The notes under the pieces are model-generated. The model did no database searches and had not been told where the DNA came from. It saw only the letters and a list, made by a program, of their open reading frames with translations. From positions 56,676 through 120,675 of the forward strand of contig NZ_JACTOJ010000015.1 of NCBI RefSeq assembly GCF_032335695.1: DNA of 64,000 nt, in the 5' to 3' direction. A program made the position numbers and the translations under genes. Positions 1-8,846 of the stretch are shown in pieces. Within the stretch, counting starts at the first letter, position 1, and every line of letters starts with the position of its first letter. This DNA comes from JACTOJ01 sp032335695 (lineage in GTDB: Bacteria; Bacillota; Clostridia; Clostridiales; Clostridiaceae).

Positions 1-1
1 A

Positions 2-1117
2 TTTATTTTTATTAGTGATATTCATATAGGTACAAATTATCCAGAAAACTGGTATCAAAAATCTGTCCATCAGAAATATCTTAAAGCAATTTTACAATAT
101 ATACAAACAAATGCCCAAGAAATACAGGATGTTATTATGCTTGGAGATTGCTTTGATTCATGGATGTATACACCACAACCTCAAATTTCAGCTACAGTAA
201 CTGAAATTATAAATAACAACCTTGATGTATTTACTAGACAAAGTGATGGAGATTTTATTACATGTATGGATAGTATACAGGGAAATTTATGCTATGTTTA
301 TGGAAACCATGATATGACTATAGATTTTAACAAGTTAAACAATTACACGAAACTTCAGAGTAATAAAAGCAAACAACTAGTATGTTTAGATAGAATTTAT
401 AGCAAAGATGGTATTTATGCTGAACATGGTCATTACTATGATTTGTTTTGTAAATCTAATTATGATAGAACGAATAAGTATCAGCCATTGCCCATAGGTT
501 ACTTTATTTCAAGGGCTGCAACATTGTATTGTCAGCAACAATTGAAGAAAAGTGGTAAAAATAATTCATCTCAATTAGATGTTCATGGAGACCCAGGTGT
601 GTTCTCGATTTTAAATATTAGTGATCTTAGATTTGATGGAACCTTAGCACATATTATAATGTCAACTCTTTCAAAATTAGTTGGATATGATGATTTAAGT
701 AAATTAATTTTTACAATGCCTGATGGCACATCAATAAGTGCAGCAGAGGTTGAAAAATTATATCCTAATATTATAAAAAGTCTAGATGACCTTACTAGTC
801 TGCTTATGGTTAATGTAAATAATTCTTTAAACAATCAAGGTGCAAATTTATGTAATACAAGCTATATGGGAATCAGAAATAAAGTTGTAGTAATGGGACA
901 TACACATGTACCTGTACTTCAAAAACATAGTTGCTTTGATGGGGAGGCTATTTATGTAAATTCAGGTTTTTTGTGCCCAGCAATCCCAGACATGCAGAAA
1001 GGAGGAATGATGACATTCACTGAAGTTGAACAAAACAGTTCTAGATTTACAGTCACAGTAAATAAAGTTAATTATCCAGACGGAAGTATAACACCTTTAG
1101 TGCATGATTCTGTTTGA
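2..1117 (+). CDS. Calcineurin-like metallophosphoesterase, 5' end outside window
   Basis: Partial gene: the reading frame is open from base 2, so the start codon lies upstream of the window. The metallophosphoesterase motifs appear in order: D-x-H (SDIHIG, bases 14-31), GDxxD (LGDCFD, near base 140), GNHD (near 304), a GH (EHGHYYD, near 420) and GHTH (near 897). Together these supply the ligands of the two-metal active site. The family hydrolyses phosphomono- or diesters; the substrate cannot be told from sequence. A first ATG at 137 would cut off the D-x-H motif, which argues that it is not the true start. No signal peptide is visible in the part seen. Confidence 0.85.
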   Translation, partial: FIFISDIHIGTNYPENWYQKSVHQKYLKAILQYIQTNAQEIQDVIMLGDCFDSWMYTPQPQISATVTEIINNNLDVFTRQSDGDFITCMDSIQGNLCYVYGNHDMTIDFNKLNNYTKLQSNKSKQLVCLDRIYSKDGIYAEHGHYYDLFCKSNYDRTNKYQPLPIGYFISRAATLYCQQQLKKSGKNNSSQLDVHGDPGVFSILNISDLRFDGTLAHIIMSTLSKLVGYDDLSKLIFTMPDGTSISAAEVEKLYPNIIKSLDDLTSLLMVNVNNSLNNQGANLCNTSYMGIRNKVVVMGHTHVPVLQKHSCFDGEAIYVNSGFLCPAIPDMQKGGMMTFTEVEQNSSRFTVTVNKVNYPDGSITPLVHDSV

Positions 1118-1335
1118 TATTAAATTTTTAAACAAAATATGTGAATGCTATCACTAATGAGCAGATAAAATAGTAAATAACGTAAGTTCGAAAAACAAAT
1201 TTTTTATGAATAAATATGGATACGTAAAATAGCCATTTACAAAGGATAATATTACAAATCCTTACCTTTTGTGACAGATTCATAAGTTTGTTTTGTGTAG
1301 CAATGGAACAAAAAACGGCTATAAGCATGGAAATA

Positions 1336-1381
1336 AATAAATAAGATTCCAATTGCCTGTACACTTGGATCTTATTTATTT
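1336..1381. terminator. Rho-independent terminator, possibly bidirectional
   Basis: A 16-bp stem (AATAAATAAGAT... pairing with ...ATCTTATTTATT) closes a short loop and has A/T runs on both sides. It follows the phosphoesterase gene after about 220 bases in which I see no convincing gene. Confidence 0.6.
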
Positions 1382-1411
1382 TCTTATTTTATATACCTAA
1401 ATACCTGAAGT

Positions 1412-1627
1412 TTACAACATATATTCTAATTCATCACAACGAGCATCTACTTCAATAAAACAGTTTTTTAAAACGGCTTCATTATTCATTTGTTGAACTA
1501 TGTTATATACTGTGTTTTCTAGATCATGAACTGTTTTATATGGAACATAGAATATATACTCTCTAGATTTTGGGTTAAGTTCATTCAGTTTATAATTTAA
1601 CTTTAGATACTGTTCAAGGCTTTATCA
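1412..1627 (-). pseudogene. Unrecognised open fragment next to recombinase relic
   Basis: Reading the minus strand gives about 70 open codons that end at a stop at 1412-1414 but have no start codon. The residues near the end (VDARCDELEYML) look like real protein, with acidic and hydrophobic alternation and no low complexity. The frame overlaps the end of the serine-recombinase relic in another frame, so the two may be one gene with a frameshift, or two abutting relics. I do not recognise the family. Confidence 0.35.
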
Positions 1628-1765
1628 ATGCTTTTATCTTTGCCTCTTGCTCTACCACCCTTTCTTCCCCTAGTCCTTGCACTTTCAATCCCTTCCTTGT
1701 GGCGCTCATAACCGTATTGGTTACGCCATTCAGCTTGGAACTGTTCGCTTCTTAGGTACTTTTCT
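1603..1765 (-). pseudogene. Serine recombinase (resolvase/invertase) C-terminal relic
   Basis: The minus strand reads KYLRSEQFQAEW...ERHKEGIESARTRGRKGG RARG and then a stop. The stretch EGIESARTRGRKGGR matches the end of the catalytic-domain helix and linker of the resolvase/DNA-invertase family (usual form AGLxAARARGRKGGRPK). The whole catalytic N-terminus with its serine is missing, and the helix-turn-helix is cut short. It sits directly beside a Tn3-type transposase tail, as tnpR and tnpA do in Tn3 transposons, so both are probably remains of one transposon. Confidence 0.65.
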
Positions 1766-1780
1766 TTCAGATCCTACTGC

Positions 1781-1980
1781 TTACTTGGTTTGGTTGTAAA
1801 TGCTATTGTAGTTTGGAATACAAAGTATATGAAAGTTGCCTAGATGCAATTAAAAAAGCTAGACAACCAAGTTATGATTTTGATATACAACGTTTATCAC
1901 CTTTAGGTTATGATCATATCAATATCATGGGAAAATATTCTTTTATTCTTCCTGAAGAAATTGATCAATATGGGTTATGA
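1781..1980 (+). pseudogene. Tn3-family transposase C-terminal relic, frameshifted
   Basis: One frame (from about 1785) reads LLGLVVNAIVVWNTKYMKVA, the conserved NLVxNAIVxWNTxYM block of Tn3 transposases. It then hits a stop at 1841. The next frame continues CLDAIKKAR...RLSPLGYDHINIMGKYSF, the conserved C-terminal HISPLxxEHINxxGxY block, and stops at 1978-1980. A single-base indel near 1835 explains the break. The upstream roughly 900 residues, including most of the DDE core, are absent. Confidence 0.8.
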
Positions 1981-2283
1981 TCGCTATTATTAATAGATAA
2001 AATAATTAACACCCTAGGAGAAGATTAATTTTCTTTCCTAGATTGTTAAATTTCCAATATATTAACTTCCTTATTCCGGTTTTCTGTTCCATTACTACAC
2101 AAACCTCTTTTATAATTAAATGTTATGTATTTTTAGTTTTTGTTAATATATGTTAATATATTTTTATTTTTATTCCTATACTATGGAATTTATTGTATTA
2201 TTGTTTTGTAAATATTTTTATTTACTTTTTCCCACGATTATTGTATATTACCTTAAAAAACCTTAGGAAAGGAATGTTATTAA

Positions 2284-2751
2284 ATGAAAAAAATATTTAA
2301 AAAGCTTAGCTTGCTTATGATAGTAAGCTGCCTATTCATTTCAATATTTTCTGGAGCATTTGCCCTTAAAGCTCATGCATCTAATTTAAACACTGTAAAC
2401 AAAGCTAGCTATAATAATGTAATAAACGACTTTCAAGGAGTTGCTGACTACATTCATGAGTACAGACATTTACCTAGCAACTACATAACAAAGGCAAAAG
2501 CTCAAGCCCTAGGCTGGAGACCTGGTGAAGACCTTTGGGACTATGCGCCTGGTAAGAGCATAGGCGGAGATGTTTTTACAAACTCTGAAGGAGTTTTGCC
2601 AAAAGCTACAGGTAGAACTTGGCATGAATGTGATATAAACTATAATGGAGGCCATAGAGGTGCTGATAGATTAGTATACTCAAACGATGGATTAATATAC
2701 GGAACCTCTGATCACTACCAGACCTTTACTTGCTACTATCGCGGGTACTAA
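2284..2751 (+). CDS. Secreted barnase-type guanyl-specific ribonuclease
   Basis: 155 residues with an N-terminal signal peptide (MKKIFKK, hydrophobic run, then AHAS near residue 33). The mature part aligns by eye along its length with Bacillus amyloliquefaciens barnase: VINDFQGVADYIHEY, LPSNYITKAKAQALGW, APGKSIGGDVFTN, GRTWHECDINY, DRLVYSNDGLIY, DHYQTFT. The catalytic residues are kept: the Glu of WHECDINY (barnase Glu73), the two Arg of GHRGADR (Arg83, Arg87) and the His of DHYQTF (His102). It cleaves single-stranded RNA after G outside the cell. The barstar-like inhibitor gene follows 26 bases downstream, so the producing cell is protected. The start is supported by AAAGG upstream and the signal peptide. 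Confidence 0.95.
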   Translation: MKKIFKKLSLLMIVSCLFISIFSGAFALKAHASNLNTVNKASYNNVINDFQGVADYIHEYRHLPSNYITKAKAQALGWRPGEDLWDYAPGKSIGGDVFTNSEGVLPKATGRTWHECDINYNGGHRGADRLVYSNDGLIYGTSDHYQTFTCYYRGY

Positions 2752-2777
2752 AATAATTTTATCAAGGAGAAGCATTT

Positions 2778-3053
2778 ATGAAAGAAATTATATTGGAGGG
2801 CTCATTATTTACTAGCAGACAGGAATTGCATAACATACTTAAATCTGAGCTTATGCTTCCCGAATACTACGGAAAAAACTTAGACGCCCTATGGGATTGC
2901 CTTACTACTGATATTGAATTACCTTTAAAAATTCAATGGCTCGATTTTGAAAAAAGTCAAAAATTTCTTGGAAGCTACGCAGAAGATACAAGAGATTTGT
3001 TTCTTCGTGCCAGCGAAGCTCTAAAAGGAAACCTTGAAGTGGTAATAAGTTAA
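2778..3053 (+). CDS. Barstar-family ribonuclease inhibitor
   Basis: 91 residues, the size of barstar. The segment LPEYYGKNLDALWDCLTTDIELPL is nearly that of Bacillus barstar and holds Asp35, Trp38 and Asp39 (NLDALWD), the residues that plug the barnase active site. It is cytoplasmic, with no signal peptide. It stands just behind the secreted RNase gene with its own AAGGAG site at 2764, so the two are co-transcribed as an enzyme/immunity pair. The strong terminator at 3108-3141 ends the unit. Confidence 0.95.
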   Translation: MKEIILEGSLFTSRQELHNILKSELMLPEYYGKNLDALWDCLTTDIELPLKIQWLDFEKSQKFLGSYAEDTRDLFLRASEALKGNLEVVIS

Positions 3054-3107
3054 TGTTTAGGATTTGTCTTAAAACATAGCCAATATTTAAAGCTTGTGGG
3101 AAAAGAA

Positions 3108-3141
3108 AAAATGTCATCTTATAAAAGGATGACATTTTTTT
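3108..3141 (+). terminator. Terminator of the barnase-barstar unit
   Basis: A perfect stem (AATGTCATC with GATGACATT) around a short loop, followed by seven T. Confidence 0.9.
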
Positions 3142-3287
3142 GCTTGCTAGTAATGTAATATAAGCTCTTTTTTAAAATATTGATATTCTTTTAAAACATA
3201 ACCTTAATATAAATAACTTGCTTATTTTTAGGACATAATATTATCGTTAACCCATGATAAAATTATTTATGAATAGGATTGATAACT

Positions 3288-3713
3288 ATGAAGAAAAAAA
3301 TTGCTGCTATAATAATTTTACTTATTATATTTTCCCCCTCATTACCTGCTGGTGCCGAAGATTTTAAGTATGCGGAAATCTTTGATCCAAAGAAGGATGC
3401 AGTAGTGAAGGTTGTGCAGATGACACCAGAAATAAATGCTATGGTTACGGATTGGATAATGAAAATAAAAGATTTCTACAAAAATGATCCTGCTACGGAT
3501 GATGGATATGCCGTAAGAATTCCTATAACCCCGGAAGTTAAAATTAATTCAAGGGTTCTTAATGGAAGCATAAATGAAGTATATATAATAATTCCTGAAA
3601 AGGAGCCTCCGTGTTTTATGATTTTTGAAAATGCTAATAAACTGAATAGCTATCCTTTTACTGGAGATATAAAGCTTCTTTCAAAAAGTTTAGGATTTAA
3701 GCTTAGTAAATAA
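3288..3713 (+). CDS. Small secreted protein of unknown function
   Basis: About 141 residues starting MKKKIAAIIIL, with a signal peptide ending near PAGAEDF. The start at the ATG 3288 is preferred over the in-frame TTG at 3279 because AGGA at 3275-3278 is correctly spaced for it. The mature part is mixed alpha/beta, contains no cysteine pair or catalytic motif I recognise, and ends FKLSK. It is monocistronic: a terminator follows at once. Probably exported to the wall or medium; function unknown. Confidence 0.75.
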   Translation: MKKKIAAIIILLIIFSPSLPAGAEDFKYAEIFDPKKDAVVKVVQMTPEINAMVTDWIMKIKDFYKNDPATDDGYAVRIPITPEVKINSRVLNGSINEVYIIIPEKEPPCFMIFENANKLNSYPFTGDIKLLSKSLGFKLSK

Positions 3714-3736
3714 AAAAGCTGCACAGGCAGCTTTTT
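3713..3736. terminator. Bidirectional terminator between convergent genes
   Basis: A ten-base stem AAAAAGCTGC / GCAGCTTTTT with loop ACAG. It serves the plus-strand secreted-protein gene and the minus-strand esterase gene, whose stop codon lies inside it. Confidence 0.9.
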
Positions 3737-4799
3737 ACCATCTCATAACATTCCTAACTTTATCAATAAGCTTTTTTGACATCTTATCCTGAGTCTTTAA
3801 GCTCGGATGCCAATCGGAGCCTATTCCATCGCTCTCTAGTTGAACCTCAAAGAACATTGTATGTATTTTTTCATCTTCCGTATCCATCTTGAATTTATCA
3901 ACTGCTGCTTCTACTGCTGGGCATAGCTCATGTCCCATGGCTCCCAAGGTACATATTATATGGGAATTTGGGTTACACCTTCTTACCTGATGAAGGAATT
4001 TATAGTAACCTTCTGAAAACTGGTCCATTCTTTCTTTAATTGTTTTTGTGTAGCTTGCATCGTTTGTGCCCAAATTAATAACCACCAAATCCGGCTGAAA
4101 TTTATGATTATCCCAAATCTCATATTCATCCATTCCAAAGCTTTTATCTAATGCTGCATCCGTATACTTGTACAGGTTTGGCATTAACCATTCTTTAGTG
4201 TTAGGTACATCTTCATCTGTCCAAGAAGAAATTACACCTATACCACTCCAGGAAACGCAGTTGAAATCGGCATTAAAATGACGTGCTGTCTTGGCTGCAT
4301 AGGCTTCCCATGGATTTTCCTGAGTGGTATTAAAAGTATCTACGTTCCACAGTCCTTCTATGCCATAGCCGCAGGTTATAGAATCTCCTATGAATTCTAT
4401 TCGTCTTTCTTTCGGAGCTGTAGGATGTATGTCTTCATTACCTTCCACTAATATTTCTTTTATGCCTACCTTAGCAAAAGCTGACTCCGATACCTTCATT
4501 AATCTTATTTTGACTCTTCTCAATTCATTACTTTCATATATATCATAAATAGCTTCATCCTTTTCCAAAGGCATACGTTTACTTGGCTTAGGTTCATCAT
4601 CTATAAAGACAGCTATCCAAGCCTTTAAGTTATCTTCCCATTTAGCTCTGTCTGAGCATAATTTAACGCTAGCCTTGGTACCTAAAAATTCAAATTCTAT
4701 TCCAGAACAAGAATAATCCATATATCTTATATCTTCTAAAACTCTTGTCCTACCTAATATTCTTACCTTATCTTCAGTGGCTTTAAAACTAACTTCCAT
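3735..4799 (-). CDS. CE2-type SGNH (GDSL) carbohydrate esterase
   Basis: 354 residues in two parts. The N-terminal about 125 residues form a beta-rich domain, as in carbohydrate-esterase family 2. The rest is an SGNH hydrolase: GDSIT (nucleophile Ser140), SWSGIG (glycine block), NLGTND (asparagine block) and DWHPS (catalytic Asp/His near residue 335). CE2 enzymes remove acetyl groups from xylan or other glycans. No signal peptide is visible, so it likely acts inside the cell on imported oligosaccharides. GGAGGG stands 5 bases before the ATG. It is the last gene of a minus-strand run, 130 bases after the DUF1304 gene. Confidence 0.8.
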   Translation of the reverse strand: MEVSFKATEDKVRILGRTRVLEDIRYMDYSCSGIEFEFLGTKASVKLCSDRAKWEDNLKAWIAVFIDDEPKPSKRMPLEKDEAIYDIYESNELRRVKIRLMKVSESAFAKVGIKEILVEGNEDIHPTAPKERRIEFIGDSITCGYGIEGLWNVDTFNTTQENPWEAYAAKTARHFNADFNCVSWSGIGVISSWTDEDVPNTKEWLMPNLYKYTDAALDKSFGMDEYEIWDNHKFQPDLVVINLGTNDASYTKTIKERMDQFSEGYYKFLHQVRRCNPNSHIICTLGAMGHELCPAVEAAVDKFKMDTEDEKIHTMFFEVQLESDGIGSDWHPSLKTQDKMSKKLIDKVRNVMRW

Positions 4800-4929
4800 G
4801 CTGTTCCCTCCAAAATATAAAAATAGTATAATTTCAGCTTATAATCACTAAAATTATACTACGTTAACATTTATATTCCTACATTTAAATTAAAGAAAAA
4901 AGTGTGCATTTTAAAGCACTGTCTGCAGC

Positions 4930-5304
4930 CTATATAACTTTGCTTATAATCAATAAAAACATTGCTATTATTGCTATTCCGCCTTGCTTAACGATAATCT
5001 TTTTATTTGCTGTAAATGCTCCATATATGGCCGCAATAATTACACAAGCCAAAAAGAAAAATTTTAAGGAATCATTTAAAGCAGCTTTAGAAAATAAACT
5101 CCAGAATAATCCTGCAGCCAAGAGCCCATTATATAGTCCCTGATTTGCAAACATAACCTGAACCTGTTTTTTTGAAAGCAGTTCAGGATCAGTTCCAAAA
5201 GTTTTTTTAGCCATTTCAGACTGTATAAAAAACATTTCGAGAACCATTATAAAGGTTTGCTCAAGGGCCACCACAAGAATTAAAATAAATAAAATTGTCT
5301 GCAT
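4930..5304 (-). CDS. DUF1304-family membrane protein
   Basis: 124 residues with four hydrophobic segments. The pattern EQTFIMVLEMF near the first helix and NQGLYNGLLAAGLFW near the second is typical of the DUF1304 family of small integral membrane proteins, whose function is unknown. It lies 13 bases downstream of the metallo-beta-lactamase-fold gene on the same strand, so they are probably co-transcribed. Confidence 0.8.
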   Translation of the reverse strand: MQTILFILILVVALEQTFIMVLEMFFIQSEMAKKTFGTDPELLSKKQVQVMFANQGLYNGLLAAGLFWSLFSKAALNDSLKFFFLACVIIAAIYGAFTANKKIIVKQGGIAIIAMFLLIISKVI

Positions 5305-5317
5305 GATATCAGTCCTC

Positions 5318-6067
5318 TTACAGCTTCATAATCTTTTTTTCTTCCAGGTTTGCAATTCCCTCTGGAGTATGAGTGGAAAGATAAACTGTTGGATTATTTT
5401 TTATAAATTCTCTAACCTTATTAAGAGTTTCTCTTGCAGCTTCTCTATCTTCAAATACCACCGACAACTGATTCTCTATTAAAGCAGCATCGGTATATGT
5501 AACATCTCCATGAAGCATATAGAAAACCCCATCCTCTTCTACAATTACAATACTATTACCTTTAGTATGTCCTGGGGCAGATATTAGATATACACCATCT
5601 GCAATTTTTTCACTGCTTTCAAAATTATGATATGCACCATTTTTAAATTCTGCTCTTACAATATTTTCTCCGCTAAGTTTTAGAGCATCGGCTTCTGCTG
5701 GAGAAAGATAAATTTTAGCATTTGGAAAGCTTCTTAGTTCTCCTGAATGGTCTGGATGCTTATGTGTTAGTAATATTTTACTTACATCCTCTGGAGCGTA
5801 ACCTAAAGCTTTTAAAGCTTCTACATAACTCTTTATTTTAGTTCCCTGATATATTTTCTGACCTTCCTTTGGCGGCATTTCAGGTGTCTCCGCTGGAACT
5901 CCAGTATCTACTAAAATAACTTCTTTTCCTGTATCTATAACATAATTTTGAAGACTTGATGGATAAGTTTTTGAAGCGTCTAAAGTGCTCTTATCAGCAC
6001 TGCCTCCAAAAGCAAAATCCTGTGTCATAAATCCATTTTCATATAGTTTCACAGCTTTGATTTTCAT
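5318..6067 (-). CDS. MBL-fold hydrolase of the N-acyl-homoserine lactonase type
   Basis: 249 residues. The metal-binding motif THKHPDH (His102, His104, Asp106, His107) and later APGHTKG, LHGDVTYTD and STHTPEG provide the ligands of a dinuclear metallo-beta-lactamase-fold site. The layout (MKIKAVKLYENG start, DTGVPAE before the HxHxDH) is that of the AHL-lactonase-like subgroup of lactone/ester hydrolases. The real substrate is not known. AAGGAG precedes the ATG. It is cytoplasmic and is first in a unit with the DUF1304 gene, perhaps also the esterase. Confidence 0.8.
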   Translation of the reverse strand: MKIKAVKLYENGFMTQDFAFGGSADKSTLDASKTYPSSLQNYVIDTGKEVILVDTGVPAETPEMPPKEGQKIYQGTKIKSYVEALKALGYAPEDVSKILLTHKHPDHSGELRSFPNAKIYLSPAEADALKLSGENIVRAEFKNGAYHNFESSEKIADGVYLISAPGHTKGNSIVIVEEDGVFYMLHGDVTYTDAALIENQLSVVFEDREAARETLNKVREFIKNNPTVYLSTHTPEGIANLEEKKIMKL

Positions 6068-6217
6068 AATATCCTTCTCCTTTAAAATGAATTATTATCT
6101 ATTAGGATTTTTATAAAACTTAAAATTAAATTGTGTACAATATTATTTTATATCATATGTATTTTTTTGTCAATGGCTTTGTGCAATTTATTTTTAGCTA
6201 AATAATCCAAAACTTCA

Positions 6218-6248
6218 TTGACTTAGAGTAAACTGTAAGCCTTATAAT
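6218..6248 (+). promoter_or_regulatory. MerR-type promoter with 19-base spacer
   Basis: TTGACT at 6218-6223 and TATAAT at 6243-6248 are separated by 19 bases rather than 17. The spacer carries a near-perfect dyad (CTTAGAGTAAACTGTAAG, 6222-6239). This overlong spacer with a central dyad is the hallmark of promoters activated by MerR-family proteins. It drives the Gfo/Idh gene. No MerR gene lies next to it. Confidence 0.7.
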
Positions 6249-6286
6249 ATTAATATAGGACCCCGATGAAAGGAGATATAATTCTT

Positions 6287-7255
6287 ATGAAGATAGCTAT
6301 ACTAGGTGCTGGCTCCATAGCAAGATCTATGGCAGCTACTATAAATCAAATGGATGAAGCCACAAACTATGCTGTAGCCTCCAGAGACTATAAAAAATCA
6401 GAAGCTTTCGCCAAAGAATTTGGCTTTGCAAAAGCCTATGGCTCTTATGAGGAGATGTTATCAGATCCAGAAGTGGAGCTTGTTTATGTTGCTACACCCC
6501 ATTCTCATCATTATGAACATGTAAAAATGTGCCTAAATCACGGAAAGCATGTGCTATGCGAAAAATCTTTCGCTGTTAATACAAAACAGGCAAGAGAAAT
6601 GCTTGATTTAGCTGAAGGTAAGAAGCTTTTGCTCACAGAAGCTATATGGACTAGATACATGCCTCTTCGAAGAACTCTAGATGAGGTTATAGCCACCGGA
6701 ATTATAGGAAAGGTACATATGCTCACTGCAAACCTTGGTTATGTAATTAATCATATTCCAAGACTAATAGACCCAGCTTTAGCAGGTGGTGCTCTTTTGG
6801 ACGTAGGAGTATATCCTATAAATTTCGCTCTTATGACTTTTGGTAATGATATTGAAAGAATTGAATCCACAGCTGTTTTAACGGATAGGGGAGTGGATGC
6901 TCAAAACAGCATTACTTTGGTGTATAAAGATGGAAGAATGGCAGTTCTAAACAGCACTATGATGGCTCAGACTGACCGTCTTGGAATAATAAGCGGAAGC
7001 AAAGGGTTCATAGTAGCTGAAAATATTAATAATTGTGAAAGATTTAAAGTCTTTGATATTAATCGAAAGGAATTAGCCTGTTATGAGGCTCCTAAGCAGA
7101 TATCTGGTTATGAGTATCAGGTTATCTCCTGCATTAAGGCTATAAAAGAAGGAAGACTGGAATGTGAAGAAATGCCTCATAAGGAAACTATAAGAGTTAT
7201 GGAAATTATGGATAGCCTAAGAAAACAATGGGGAGTTATTTATCCAGGAGAATAA
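6287..7255 (+). CDS. Gfo/Idh/MocA-family oxidoreductase
   Basis: About 322 residues. The N-terminus is a Rossmann fold (MKIAILGAGSIARSMA) for NAD(P)(H). It is followed by VYVATPHSHHYEHVKMCLNHGKHVLCEKSFAVN, the EKP-like block (here EKS) of the family, and a C-terminal alpha/beta substrate domain with GGALLDVGVYPINFAL. Such enzymes oxidise or reduce sugars, cyclitols or dihydrodiols; the substrate is not evident. The ATG at 6287 is chosen over 6266 because AGGAG at 6271-6275 serves it and nothing serves the earlier ATG. It is monocistronic. Confidence 0.85.
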   Translation: MKIAILGAGSIARSMAATINQMDEATNYAVASRDYKKSEAFAKEFGFAKAYGSYEEMLSDPEVELVYVATPHSHHYEHVKMCLNHGKHVLCEKSFAVNTKQAREMLDLAEGKKLLLTEAIWTRYMPLRRTLDEVIATGIIGKVHMLTANLGYVINHIPRLIDPALAGGALLDVGVYPINFALMTFGNDIERIESTAVLTDRGVDAQNSITLVYKDGRMAVLNSTMMAQTDRLGIISGSKGFIVAENINNCERFKVFDINRKELACYEAPKQISGYEYQVISCIKAIKEGRLECEEMPHKETIRVMEIMDSLRKQWGVIYPGE

Positions 7256-7294
7256 AATATTTTTCTTGTACACCATTAAAAATTCTAATTAAAC

Positions 7295-7340
7295 AGGCTG
7301 TGCTTAATGCAAAAATACACTAAGCACAGCCTTCTTTATA
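7295..7340. terminator. Strong terminator between convergent genes
   Basis: A perfect 12-bp stem AGGCTGTGCTTA / TAAGCACAGCCT followed by a T-rich tail. It follows the Gfo/Idh gene and precedes the end of the opposing MATE gene. Confidence 0.85.
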
Positions 7341-7390
7341 TCCTTAAATTTCATAGTCAAAGCCATAGCTCTGCTACTTCAGTTTATCTA

Positions 7391-8719
7391 TTATTGTATT
7401 TGATTAAAAAGTTTATGTTTAAAAATACCGAAGCCTAAAAATGCAGTGCAAGCTATCCATATAACCGGCTCCGTAATACATATGCCAAAATATCCAAGCC
7501 TAGGTGCTAAGTAATATGCCGCTGCCACCTTTCCAAAAAGCTCTATAAAGCTTGCTATTATAGGAATAAGCTTTTGCCCTATACCTTGAAGTGCACTTCT
7601 TACTATTATCAAAATTCCTAAAACATAATAAAAAGGTGTATCTATCCTTAAATATCTTGCTGCAATATTTATAACCTCGGTTTGGCTTGTACCAGTAATT
7701 CCTGAAATCACCAAAGGCACAATGGTATATGCAGCTAATACACACAAGGTTGACCAGCCCCAGGATACAATTATTACAATTTTTAATCCTTTTTTTATCC
7801 TGTCAGGCTTTTTAGCCCCAAAGTTCTGACTTGAAAAAGTAGCCGCTGTTACTCCCAAAGTACTTATTGGCAGCATTAATATTTCCGAGATTTTACGAGC
7901 TGCAGTATGAGCCGCAATAGTAGTAGTACCAAAATCATTAATGGCATTCTGGAGCACTACAGTACCTATAGATACTACTGAAAGCATCAATCCCATGGAA
8001 AGTCCAGTGCTATAAAGCTCGGAGGCCATAGCTAAATTTATTTTAAAATCTTCTTTTTCCAATTTCAAAATTGGATAGGCTTTTAATATATAAATAAAGC
8101 ATAGCACAGCGGATAAAAGCTGAGACAATATGGTTGCAAATGCTGCTCCTTGAATACCCATTTTAAAATTCAAGATAAAAAGATAATCAAGGGCTATGTT
8201 TACTACTGTAGATATACTTAGAAAAAATAATGGGCTTTTAGTATCCCCTAAAGCTCTGAGTATACCAGCCTGCATATTGTAAAGCATAGAAAAGGTAACA
8301 CCTAAAATCATGACTATTATAAAATCATAGGCCGGCTTAACAACCTCCTGAGGAGTATTAAGCAGAGCTAACATAGGCTTTGCACTTAAGACGCCAATAA
8401 TGGTCAATACTGTTGAAGTAGCTAGTCCTAAAATTATAGTGCCTGCCACTGCTTTTCTCATCTGCTTTAAATCATTAGCTCCAAAAAAGCGGGCTATGAC
8501 AACAGCAAAACCATTAGTTATTCCTACAGCAAAGCCTATTATGAGTCCAGTTATAGGTGCTGTAGCGCCAACTGCTGCCAAAGCATGTATACCTAGCGTT
8601 TGCCCTACAATCACAGTATCTATAAGATTGTAAAGCTGTTGAAATAAATTACCTATAAGTATTGGTACTGTAAATAATATCATTAGTTTTAAGGGATTTC
8701 CCCTGGTTAAGTCCTTCAT
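7391..8719 (-). CDS. MATE-family efflux transporter
   Basis: 442 residues with twelve predicted membrane segments in two halves. The family start is present (LTRGNPLKLMILFTVPILIGNLFQQLYNLIDTVIVGQ), as is the repeat GALRALGDTKSPLFF-like LRALGDTKSPLFF near residue 160. MATE proteins export cationic drugs or metabolites in exchange for Na+ or H+. GAGGAG lies nine bases before the ATG. Monocistronic, facing the Gfo/Idh gene. Confidence 0.9.
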   Translation of the reverse strand: MKDLTRGNPLKLMILFTVPILIGNLFQQLYNLIDTVIVGQTLGIHALAAVGATAPITGLIIGFAVGITNGFAVVIARFFGANDLKQMRKAVAGTIILGLATSTVLTIIGVLSAKPMLALLNTPQEVVKPAYDFIIVMILGVTFSMLYNMQAGILRALGDTKSPLFFLSISTVVNIALDYLFILNFKMGIQGAAFATILSQLLSAVLCFIYILKAYPILKLEKEDFKINLAMASELYSTGLSMGLMLSVVSIGTVVLQNAINDFGTTTIAAHTAARKISEILMLPISTLGVTAATFSSQNFGAKKPDRIKKGLKIVIIVSWGWSTLCVLAAYTIVPLVISGITGTSQTEVINIAARYLRIDTPFYYVLGILIIVRSALQGIGQKLIPIIASFIELFGKVAAAYYLAPRLGYFGICITEPVIWIACTAFLGFGIFKHKLFNQIQ

Positions 8720-8846
8720 AAGTTAGGTCTCCTCATATTTGTGATAGTAATATAATAACATAATCTGCAGCTTTAGGACTACCCATATATTTCTGCGTAA
8801 GCTATACATAAAAAGCTATTTCAATGCCAGCAGCTAATGGCAAGTC

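Noticed and set aside
2014..2041. Terminator after the transposase relic
   Set aside because: CTAGGA..TCCTAG can pair, but no T run follows and no live gene precedes it.
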